Source: Latrodectus hesperus (taxonomy: Eukaryota > Arthropoda > Arachnida > Araneae > Theridiidae). Taken from it: a stretch of 64,000 nt of DNA. The notes beneath the pieces are model-generated. The model saw only the letters and a list, made by a program, of their open reading frames with translations, was not told the origin of the DNA and made no database searches. Both the position numbers and the translations under genes were made by a program. Location: positions 69,277,261 through 69,341,260 of the forward strand of contig CM075854.1 of the NCBI GenBank assembly GCA_037975125.1, read 5' to 3'. This document shows, one piece after another, positions 43,687-55,174 of the stretch. Numbering within the stretch: position 1 is the first letter of the stretch; each line of letters begins with the position of its first letter.

Positions 43687-46600
43687 AAAGTAAACGCCAG
43701 CAGAGGTCCCTGTACCTAACCCTGAAAGGGTTTTACCAGATTTGATGGACCCGCTGGAGAGAAAAGAAAACGGAACACAGTACATACAAGACAATACAAT
43801 TATGCTTGCAATCATATGGAGACACTATAAATTATAACTTTTACACAGTAAGGAGGGTTTGTAAAGTATACTATTTAACACAAATTTGGTTGCAATTGAA
43901 AGTTAACACGTGGATACATAAGAAGCATTCAAAATAGGTATCAGACAAAATACATGGCAGGAAATGGTAATACAGGCATATGAAATACATATCAAATAGC
44001 ATGCATAAAAGAAATAAAGAAAATAAATGGAAAAACAAAAGGAAATTAAAAATGATAAAACAAAACTGAAAACATATACCTGAACTAACTGCAAACTAAT
44101 GAGGTAATAATGATTAATGAATAATTAATGCCTTTAGTATGGAATTGATAGTTGGGTGTATCGGCTCAAAGTAAGTTAGGTCATATAAAATTCTAAGCTA
44201 TATATACAAAAAGTTTAGATAGATAGTACATAATGCATTAAAATAGGTCAATATAACATGATGACAATAATTGTGACTGAGTAATTAAGTGAGAGCGCTG
44301 GAATGATGGTGAGAAAATGGCAAACAAATAATAATGAACTATATACAAGGAGAAGAAAACAGGTGAAATGTTACTGGTATAGAGGGAAATGTCTAAATGC
44401 AGAACATGAGAGAGATGGAGTATGCTGCTCATCTACTTCCAGGTGATGTCTATCACTTTCACGGGCATCATTATCCTCCTATTCCTCTGGAATTATTAAT
44501 TCCTTATATTCAAGGAGAAAGTTTATAAGGTTAATAATTTTTAGCTTTGCTGCCTTGTTGATGGTGATGTTTTTGAGCCAGACACTTATCAGATTGTCAC
44601 TGGGCGTAGTGAAGTGCCAGGAACTCGTGATGGGGCATGACGTAGCGTAATGAATTGGAGTACCTTCTTCTCCACATGCACAGTTCGGAGTGGGTTGTAC
44701 TCCTATTCTATGCAGATAACTTGGAAAAGGGCCATGTCCCGTTACAAAAATCGTGATTTGTCTTGGCCAGCACTGTTGGTTCAAATTCACTTTTGGCAGG
44801 ATTGAGTATACTAGGCGTCCGGTGGTATTTTGATCCCACAGAGTTTGCCAATCCTGAATTAAAGCAATTTTCCTGATCCTTTTGAAGTGAGACCGAGGAA
44901 GAGGGAGAAAGATTTCCGATTCATCTGAAGAAGCTGCAGTTTTTGCTAGGTGGTCTGCCAATTCATTCCCTTCAAATCCTACATGAGCCTTTATCCAACA
45001 GAGGGAGATGTTTTGTTGGTTGTTAAGTTCCTCTTGAATTTGCCTGGCTAAAGGACTGATGGCTTTCGGATTGCAAAGCGCATAAAGACTAGCTTTACTA
45101 TCTGACCAGACGAGGCAAATCTGTTCTTGGTTTTTGGCCCACTCAATAGCCTGCTTAATTGCGAAGAGCTCAGCCTGGAAGACTGAGCAATTGGCATTCA
45201 GTTTGTAACTTTCATTGTGAATTATGATATCCTTCAATGTTGTGACAAACGCGGCTCCTACACCTCCATCCATCTTGGAGCCGTCAGTAAAAATATGGCA
45301 GACCTGCTTATTCAGGGTAGGGTCGTACTCCGTGTTAGGGTTGACAATCGTATCAACTCTGAATATTCCTGGATGTATAGAAAGTGTGGGTACTCTTGTC
45401 TCCATAATATTACTGCTTGTGGTCCTAAATTCTTGTTTTATTTGTGCCTCAGAATTGATGGTGAGATGAAGGGGAGGTATGCCAGTAATGACTTGTAAAG
45501 CTGCCGTCGATGTTGTTTTGTAGGCCCCAGTTATATTAAGCAGAAACTTTCTCTGTATTTTGTCTAGAAGTAGCTGATTTTTGACCCGAAGATTGGCTCC
45601 CCAGAGTGTTGCACCATGGGCTAGGATTCTTTCTGCCACTGTTTTGTACAGTACAATGCGCTGTTTTTGGGAAAATCCCCAGGTTGAACCAGCTATTCTA
45701 AGTAATTTCTGGTGAATGCGAAAGGCTTTGGCACCTTGTTGTTTGATATGTGCTGACCAATTCAACTTTTCATCTAGGAGTACACCCAGAAGTTTAATAC
45801 TCTTGCTTCTCCTTATTCTTAAGTTATTAAAAAATATTTGTGGTCCACATTGCAGTCTCGTGAATAGGAGGTAATTTGATTTTTCAATTGAAATTCCAAG
45901 GTTATGCTTATGGGTCCAGTTGCTAAAAATCTTAAGGGCTTCTGTAGCGACGCGTCCAAGCTTCCTTTCACTGTCAGCTGACACTACGAAGGTGAAGTCG
46001 TCAGCAAAGGCCTGGAGAGCAACTGTTGCTTTAGGATCAATATCCTTACCAACTGTGGACCAGTCAAATTGTAGCGGCTCATCAGCAAGCAGATTCCATA
46101 GGATTGGTCCACTGCAGGAGCCTTGTGGACATCCAATGGCTTGAGTTTTCTTCACAATGCCCATATTTGTATTGAAGGCAACCTCTCGATCTTCCAGGTT
46201 GCTGATTAGTATGTTTTTAATGGTTTCTGGGCATCCTTTACTTTCGAGTGCTTGTTTGATAGCTGGATGTGGTGCAGAGTCGAAAGCTCCTTTAATATCT
46301 AGAGAAATTATTGCGTAATGTTTTGCTGAGGCTTTTGCAATCTCGATTTGTCTTTTCAGGTGTAGGAGAGCATCGTCCACTGATCTTCCTTGACGAAAAC
46401 CAAATTGATTTTGGTGAAGAAGACCATGGCTCTCTAAGAAGAAAGTCAATCTAGTAGTCACGATTTTCTCCAGTAATTTTCCCATCGTTGGTAAGAGGGT
46501 GATTGGCCTGTATGATTTAACTTGCAGTTTGTCTTTTCCTTCCTTATGGAAGAGAATGATTATGCCAATTTTGAAGCACTTTGGGAAATAGCACAAATTC

Positions 46601-47727
46601 CAGCATTTTTTTATTAGGGTTCTGAGAAGCTCTGGATAGTGACGTTCCAATGTTTTAAGAATAATGTTGTCAATTCCATCAAGTCCTGGTGCTTTTCCAT
46701 TGGGAAGTGAGGCGATAGCTCTCTCTATCTCTCCCTTGCTTGGTTCTGGATCATAACTGTCATTGGCGAGAGATCGCTGAATCAGAGTGGTAGGTTGTGT
46801 AGGAAACAGCTCTTCTAAGATTCTGCTGGCGATGTCAATAGCGTTACCTTCTTGTAAATTCGCGTAGAACAGGGCTGATGGTGGAGAGGATTTCCTAAAG
46901 GTGGCTTTATAAATTTTCCCATAAGGGTTAGTTGCTGAAGTACACAGTTCTCGCCAGCATGTGCGCTTTGCTCTTCGTATATCTTTAATATATGCAGCCT
47001 TCAGCTTTTTGTAATCAATTCTGAGTTTAGCTTTGTCTGGATTAGTTAAATTTTGCATTTTTCGTCTTTTGGCATTTAATTCTTTTTTCCTGAGATCAAA
47101 AGACTGCGTCCACCAGTTTGGCATTAAATTATTTCGCGGCTTCGTTTTCTTATAGGAAATTCGACAACACTCAGTCAGTTGTCTTTGCATGATTGCGGCT
47201 GCATTGTCAAGTTGATCAGTTGTTTGACTATCCTCTAACAGTTGTAATATATTGCTTACGTGTGGATATAGATTTTTGATGAACTTATGGTGATTTCCAT
47301 ATTTAGTCTTGAATCTGGTAATTTGTGTCGTATCTGGTGGTGCTGTCAATGTGATCTGGATATATTTATGGTCACTGAGTGTTTCAGTGTCCAGGACCTC
47401 CCATGTACTTTCTATTGCAATGTCGACATTAGGAGTTAACGTCACATCCGGCCATCCTTCATTGGTTGAAGATTTAAAAGTTGGAGGAGCACCCATTGTG
47501 TTTAGAAGATGTAAATTATTACCAATCAGGTAATCCAAGAGTGCTTCACCTCGTTGGTCGTTGTCTTTATATCCCCACATGATGTGATGGGCATTAAGAT
47601 CTGCACCGATAATGATCTTTTCATTTCTTAAATTTTGAAGGAAGCTATCAATATCTTGCAGTGCTTCACTGATTCTCGCTTGGCCAGACTCGCTCGTAGT
47701 ATGCCTGTGATTTGGTGGGGCGCTATA
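43687..47727 (-). mobile_element. 5'-truncated LINE (EN-RT-RNase H type), recent insertion
   Basis: A 4,041-bp non-LTR retrotransposon on the minus strand, bounded by an exact 13-bp target duplication (43674-43686 and 47728-47740). The 5' junction falls inside the endonuclease domain, so ORF1 and roughly the first 100 residues of ORF2 are absent. This is the usual 5' truncation from incomplete reverse transcription. The remaining ORF2 has no stop. A 3' untranslated region of about 790 bp (43687-44478) ends without poly(A), in a hairpin-bearing tail shared with SINE family 1. An intact frame plus an exact duplication suggest the insertion is young. RNase H after RT and the C-terminal C-C-H-C cluster place it near the I/R1-type LINEs. 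The exact clade needs phylogeny. Confidence 0.93.
43695..43743 (-). other. LINE 3' tail with hairpin, shared with SINE family 1
   Basis: On the minus strand CTGGTAAAACCC...GGGTTAGGTAC...TCTGCTGGCG. The stem AACCC/GGGTT with a 5-nt loop lies at 43718-43732. In the SINE copies the same position has the stem AGCC/GGCT. In known LINE/SINE pairs such a 3' end is the RT recognition signal. That role is inferred here. Confidence 0.7.
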
Positions 47728-47793
47728 TGTTCCACATTGTGATAAACATACTAATAAAGTTGTGGAACACAACCTATTCTTCTTGTAACGCAT
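44479..47793 (-). CDS. LINE ORF2: partial endonuclease, reverse transcriptase, RNase H
   Basis: A 1,104-residue open frame. The first 22 residues (47728-47793) are flanking DNA and target duplication fused in frame by chance. Element protein starts at YSAPPN (residue 23). Domains in order follow. The AP-endonuclease C-terminal part is at 23-150, with GADLNAHH (63-70) and SDH (140-142). The RT core is at about 400-680, with SYRPITLLPTMGKLLEKI, SLDIKGAFD (D499) and the catalytic FADD (596-599). RNase H is at about 832-955, with D837 in FTDGS, E875, D898 in WSDSK and D947 in NELADHLA, so all four acidic residues are kept. A C-C-H-C cluster is at 1038-1053. The protein nicks target DNA and copies element RNA at the nick. 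Without the endonuclease N-terminus (the catalytic metal-binding part), this copy could hardly move itself. No host promoter is visible upstream. Confidence 0.93.
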   Translation of the reverse strand: MRYKKNRLCSTTLLVCLSQCGTYSAPPNHRHTTSESGQARISEALQDIDSFLQNLRNEKIIIGADLNAHHIMWGYKDNDQRGEALLDYLIGNNLHLLNTMGAPPTFKSSTNEGWPDVTLTPNVDIAIESTWEVLDTETLSDHKYIQITLTAPPDTTQITRFKTKYGNHHKFIKNLYPHVSNILQLLEDSQTTDQLDNAAAIMQRQLTECCRISYKKTKPRNNLMPNWWTQSFDLRKKELNAKRRKMQNLTNPDKAKLRIDYKKLKAAYIKDIRRAKRTCWRELCTSATNPYGKIYKATFRKSSPPSALFYANLQEGNAIDIASRILEELFPTQPTTLIQRSLANDSYDPEPSKGEIERAIASLPNGKAPGLDGIDNIILKTLERHYPELLRTLIKKCWNLCYFPKCFKIGIIILFHKEGKDKLQVKSYRPITLLPTMGKLLEKIVTTRLTFFLESHGLLHQNQFGFRQGRSVDDALLHLKRQIEIAKASAKHYAIISLDIKGAFDSAPHPAIKQALESKGCPETIKNILISNLEDREVAFNTNMGIVKKTQAIGCPQGSCSGPILWNLLADEPLQFDWSTVGKDIDPKATVALQAFADDFTFVVSADSERKLGRVATEALKIFSNWTHKHNLGISIEKSNYLLFTRLQCGPQIFFNNLRIRRSKSIKLLGVLLDEKLNWSAHIKQQGAKAFRIHQKLLRIAGSTWGFSQKQRIVLYKTVAERILAHGATLWGANLRVKNQLLLDKIQRKFLLNITGAYKTTSTAALQVITGIPPLHLTINSEAQIKQEFRTTSSNIMETRVPTLSIHPGIFRVDTIVNPNTEYDPTLNKQVCHIFTDGSKMDGGVGAAFVTTLKDIIIHNESYKLNANCSVFQAELFAIKQAIEWAKNQEQICLVWSDSKASLYALCNPKAISPLARQIQEELNNQQNISLCWIKAHVGFEGNELADHLAKTAASSDESEIFLPLPRSHFKRIRKIALIQDWQTLWDQNTTGRLVYSILPKVNLNQQCWPRQITIFVTGHGPFPSYLHRIGVQPTPNCACGEEGTPIHYATSCPITSSWHFTTPSDNLISVWLKNITINKAAKLKIINLINFLLEYKELIIPEE
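47728..47740. repeat. Target-site duplication, LINE 5' copy
   Basis: TGTTCCACATTGT lies directly outside the LINE's truncated 5' end. It matches the copy at the LINE 3' end exactly. Confidence 0.88.
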
Positions 47794-49710
47794 TCCTGAA
47801 GTTGTATTTCAGCAAACAATGATTGTGCATTTGTTGCATGAAATGAGTAAGCCTTTTGTGAGCGACAGGATCCTTTCACATTCTTCGAATAAGTGACTCA
47901 ATAAGCATATTTGATACTATATCGGTCAGTGATATGCTCATATCACTAGTTGTGCTGAGAGTAAAGCTAAGCTTTGACATAAGGTGGAAACTATCTTGAA
48001 TTGCGTGTTAATAAGTATTTGGAATCTCCATGATTAGATTGTCCAGCTAATACAACCTCTCAGCACTGCACATAAAAAAGCTGCAGGGAAAATTATTTTA
48101 ATCATTACTTTTGCTAAATTATTCTGTAAATTTGATAGGTTACTGTAACCACTATTTGTTAACCATAAAAATTAAGGACATTTATTTCTAATTATTCTTT
48201 TAAGTTATTGCAAATATTATTAAATGTAGTACACCTTCCTACATTATTAATTTTTTTATATTTACAAATAAAAGTTTTTACTGTGTTTTACATATGGCAT
48301 AAACTTATTCCCTTAGCATAAACTTATTTCCCTTAATCATTAAATTTCATAGAGAATAATGATAAATATTTTTCTCTGAAATATTGAGCTGTAATACTTT
48401 GAGGTTTTCTTGTCTCCTTTAGTACGTCAAAATCTTAAAAGATTGCTCATGAGCCACATTAATCAGTTTGGGAAATTTCTTTTTTGAATTTAATAAAGTT
48501 GAAATTTTTATCATCGTTAGAATACTGTTTTTATTTTTATTTTGCAAATTTTCTCTTTCGAGCTTCGATATTCCAACATTAATTTGACCGCTGTCCCAAA
48601 TGAATCATTATTACATTCATGCGAAAATTGAAAAAAATTTAAAGATAGCATAAAATTATTCATTATTTATCTGGAATTATTGAAACACATTTTGTAGTAT
48701 TTCTCAGTATAAAATTTTAAACAACCATCACTTGTCTTAAAGATTTAATTTGCTTTTTTTATAGAAATGAGTTGAACTTTATTATTTATAAAATAACTTG
48801 CTTCGTAAACTTATTTTCATTCATTACATATTCTCTTAAATTTTTACATTATCAGTGTTTAATTACAATATTCTCTAATCCATGAAACATCTATATAACT
48901 ACAAATCCTTTAAAATATTTGAAAATTAGAATTTCAAATAAATGAAATTTAATTTAGTACAAACATCTACTAATTTATAAGAACTTAAGAAGGTTTAAAA
49001 AAAATAAATCATTTTGAAAACTAATAGAGCTTAGAAATTGACAAGAAAACATTTTCAGGTAAAGACAATAAAACTTATCACAATGAAACTTTGACAGTTT
49101 AGCTTTTTGCTCTTTGTGAAAACAATCAACCATCTGAAAAGCTGCTTGTTGAAATTTCGATTCCAATCCAATATAAATTTACCACAAACAAGAATTGTTA
49201 ATAATCAGTAATCTAAAATCAGAAAAAGTAATCAGTTTCTCACATCTATAATACCAATTTTATGAAGAAAATCATAAAGTGACTATCTAAAGATTAGATA
49301 AAAAAAAAATTTATTCAAACAGTTTATATTAAAAGCCATCCCCCTATAAATAAAAAAAGAATATCTTTTTCTAGTAACTGAATACGTAATGAATTAGTAA
49401 TAGCTGTGATTAATAACTAACTAGTTATATACACAATTGTGTGTGTCTGTATAGTTGTATTGTTTTATATTGAATCAAAAATTTTTCTCTTTCACCCATC
49501 GTAACTTTCTCTTTTATGAGCCAGTAATTTTTCCACCAATTTTCCTTCTTTAAATTTATTAACTTATTTCTTACATTGCTACATTGTTCATTAGCTAGAA
49601 TATCAAAAAATGGTATGAACGTACCGACATTATAAAAATCGTGTTCTTTGTTCTTATTGAGGTATATATATATATGTAGATAGATAGATATAGATATAGA
49701 TATAATTAAT
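47794..49710. other. AT-rich spacer
   Basis: The first few hundred bases are mixed in composition, then AT-rich. A short (TA)n and (GATA)n tract lies at about 49661-49704. I see no gene. Confidence 0.55.
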
Positions 49711-51580
<1,870 letters not shown>

Positions 51581-51594
51581 TCATATGTAATCAA

Positions 51595-51911
51595 TTTTTT
51601 ATTTCTAATGCCCGGCTGCTTAAGATATTCCACTTACTTAGTGCTTCGAGGGGTGAAAGTGATGGCAATTTATACCGTGGGTATGACATCATTTCCCGGA
51701 AATTGGGAGGATCTTCATAATTTAGAAGCAAGGTCCGAGCAGAAGACCCCCAGAAGTATCATTTCAAATGGAGGGCAATGTAACCACAACAAATTTGACG
51801 TAATCTATCTACCATTAGGAAACACGACGTATTTTCTGTTGGGTTGGGATTTGAACTCACTATCTTCTGTTAACGAAAGTGAACGTCCAAGCCAACTTGG
51901 CTATTGGGACC
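51595..51911 (-). mobile_element. tRNA-derived SINE, family 1, copy 3, variant 3' end
   Basis: Minus-strand head GGTCCCAATAGCCAAGTTGG with A box (about 51890-51905) and B box GAGTTCAAATCCC (about 51846-51858). The body contains TTGCCCTCCATTTGAAATG, matching copies 1 and 2. The 3' third differs from those copies (CCCCTCGAAGCAC, GCAGCCGGGCAT) and ends A-rich. A 14-bp target duplication, TCATATG-AATCAA, matching at 13 of 14, flanks it at 51581-51594 and 51912-51925. Length is 317 bp. Confidence 0.82.
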
Positions 51912-51925
51912 TCATATGCAATCAA

Positions 51926-52493
51926 ATACATATAAAATTTATTTGACACACAGAAAAAAATACATCAGAAACATTTGATGTCCAATCTTTATAAATATTT
52001 TGTCTTAAAATTAAGAGTTTTCAGTTGGGAAATTTAATTTTATTAGTAGCATTTGGATAAATTAGCATTTGGATAAAATTTGCAATTCGAAAAATAACGG
52101 CATTTATTATTTTTAAAGATATTTACTATTTACTTAGCTTTGAGCAAATATCTCCTTTCTACCCTGAAATTAGGTCCCAGGAATGGATCATCTAAAAACA
52201 AATGGAAAGGAATGTGAAATACTTTAAAATTCTTTTAAGTTACAAAGATAATAAATATTAAAGTAAATAATGCATGAAAAGATTTAAAACTTATCTCAGT
52301 GTCATATTATTTATTATAATATAAATTTCATTTATATTATAATAAAAATAGAAATACATAATATCAATGAGTGATTTGCACTAGTCCTTCGTGAAATACT
52401 TATATTAAAATATAATTGATATGTTTTAAAGGGATTTTTTTTTCAAATATTATAAATAATCTGTACTTTTCTGTAAATAAACTGATGTAAAAC
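51926..52493. other. AT-rich spacer
   Basis: AT-rich DNA. I see no gene. Confidence 0.6.
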
Positions 52494-52581
52494 ATTTTAT
52501 AGCAAAATAACAGATTATTATCAAGCATATTAACAGATTATTATCAAAACATTATAATAATCAGTTATTTTGCTATAAAAT
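52494..52581. repeat. Inverted repeat, 28-bp arms, with internal direct repeat
   Basis: Arms 52494-52521 and 52554-52581 pair at 27 of 28 positions. The 17-mer TAACAGATTATTATCAA occurs at 52508-52524 and again in the loop at 52531-52547. Confidence 0.88.
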
Positions 52582-52990
52582 ATTTATTTACTAAGTTCGC
52601 GATGTAACACAATTTACAAAATATAATTCGTTCTTCTGGTTTAATAACCATATAATGCTATGTAAAGAAATCATATTCGATAATTATAATTTCTATTAAT
52701 CACACAAAAAGTATAATAATGTTTGCTAGATAGGTGTGTTAATTATATTAAGACAGAAAAAAGGTATAACATTTGGTCTCAACGTGACTTTTACAATAAA
52801 GAAATAAAATAGAACAAAATTGTAATTCAAAAATTGGTATAAATATCCACAATAGCGTGATCATTTCATTATGGTAGGTATTTACATATTCACATTACGT
52901 GTCGTTATTTTGGAATAGACATTCATTTTAATTAAATCAAAACATTCAATATCAAAACATATTCGATAACTGTCATTGATATTAGTACGA

Positions 52991-53648
<658 letters not shown>

Positions 53649-53705
53649 TATTGAATTGATTTACGTATTTAGGCTAAACGCCTAAATACGTAAATCAATT
53701 CAATA
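53649..53705. repeat. Perfect 26-bp inverted repeat
   Basis: Arms 53649-53674 and 53680-53705 are exact reverse complements with a 5-nt loop (TAAAC). No terminal features of a transposon are seen. Confidence 0.92.
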
Positions 53706-54957
53706 CCATACTAATCTTTGAAAATCAATTACAATAGCTTTGTTTACATTACCTTTAATATTTAGCCAAAAACATTTTAGGAAAAAATATATAAATAAAC
53801 ACACACGCGTATTGAAATTTATGCCGATATTGACATAAAAACATGTAATCGACACTTCCCTATTTGTTCTTCAAACCATAATCTTAATGCGGATCAACAT
53901 TTTTACCATGATCTAAGAGTTGGTGCTATCAGTGTAGAGGAAGAAGTATCTAATGAAACTTTGAACCATTCATTGGCAGAGAAGTTTTGAACCGATGACT
54001 TCATTCCACGGACAAGTCACGCGGATTACAAAAATTCAATCATATATTGCCTCTGAAGATTGGAAATCCCTCCCTTTTAAATAAATTTGAAGTCACTTAT
54101 AATATAAATCTCTTGATAATAGAAATTCCTGTTTAATTTTTGTTCAGTATTGGTATTCGCACATTGGTAAAAAATTGAAAACCTTATGTCATTTTTTCTT
54201 ATCGATTATACTTGTTTTATTTTTATAGCTAACTAAATGTATGAGACAAAAAATGCTGATTTTAGTACTAAATTTTTGTAAAATTGAAAATACTGTCACA
54301 TAGAAATTTAAAAAAAAATATTATACTTAATATATCCTGATTGTATGTTGCATTTCAAAGCACACATGTTGTGAATCATAGGTCTCAGCTTTCAATCAAA
54401 ATTTAGCATTTTTCTGTGCAATAGGAAAGAAAGTTAAAAAGCGACTTTTATTGCAATCAAATAATTCATTAAAAGAGTATAAATATGCTGTGATGCCATA
54501 AAGTTATTTTTCCAAAGTTAAAGGAACCGTTCAAAAATGCTTTAGGTGATTTTATTCCTTGTTTACTTCTTAATTTCTAAAAAGGACCTCAACTATAAAT
54601 ATAACTTCTCTATTATAAATGAAATAATAAAAGAAAACTTAAAAATACGAGCATTAAAAAGTATTTAGGGCGCCATTAAAAAAAGTATACTGACATAATA
54701 CAAAACGATATGTGATTTATTATTTTATATAATAATTATTTCCAACCATTGATTGTTATTTTACAGAAAAATACACTTAGAAAGTTATTAATAAGAATCA
54801 TTTTTATATCTGCTTACCTTAATTAATAAAATTGAAACATTTTATTGCAGTGAACATGCAACTAGTCAACGGAACCAATGAATCGAATTTATTCACCACA
54901 CACATTACATTACACATTGGTTCAAAATATATTGCTACTTTTCCTAAACATTTGAGG
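53706..54957. other. AT-rich spacer with a complex patch
   Basis: AT-rich DNA. A mixed patch at about 53850-54060 contains a GGTTCAAAAC sequence on the minus strand but lacks correct A-box spacing. I see no gene. Confidence 0.5.
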
Positions 54958-54959
54958 TA

Positions 54960-55172
54960 TTGGATTGTTTGGAAAGTAATTTCGTTTTTCATGAAAATGA
55001 AAAACGTATAGTGAATAAATACCGTATTGCATTGCATATTGTCCATTCTAGTCTAATAGCTTTAACCATCTTACTGGTGGTAGCGCGATTTCACACTCAT
55101 AAAGAGGTTGGTTTTTACTCGCAAAAAGCTGATCCAAGTGGCAAAAACGAAATTACTTTCCGAACAACCCAA
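54960..55172. mobile_element. mariner-type MITE, 213 bp
   Basis: Terminal inverted repeats of 30 bp (54960-54989 and 55143-55172) agree at 28 of 30 positions and begin TTGG-TTGTT-GGAAAGTAA. TA target duplications lie at 54958-54959 and 55173-55174. The 153-bp interior has no transposase. The repeat sequence resembles mariner ends known from arthropods (from memory) but differs from the ends of the two mariner relics in this window. A separate autonomous partner elsewhere in the genome is therefore implied. Confidence 0.88.
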
Positions 55173-55174
55173 TA

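Noticed and set aside
43449..43688. 79-codon plus-strand frame
   Set aside because: It lies antisense to SINE copy 2 and has no coding meaning.
45217..47533. Plus-strand frames of 74-93 codons inside the LINE
   Set aside because: They are antisense shadows of the intact minus-strand LINE frame.
51608..51946. 112-codon plus-strand frame
   Set aside because: It is antisense to SINE copy 3.
53980..54030. tRNA-like GGTTCAAAAC on the minus strand
   Set aside because: The A-box-like stretch is only about 12 bp away, too close for a tRNA or SINE promoter.
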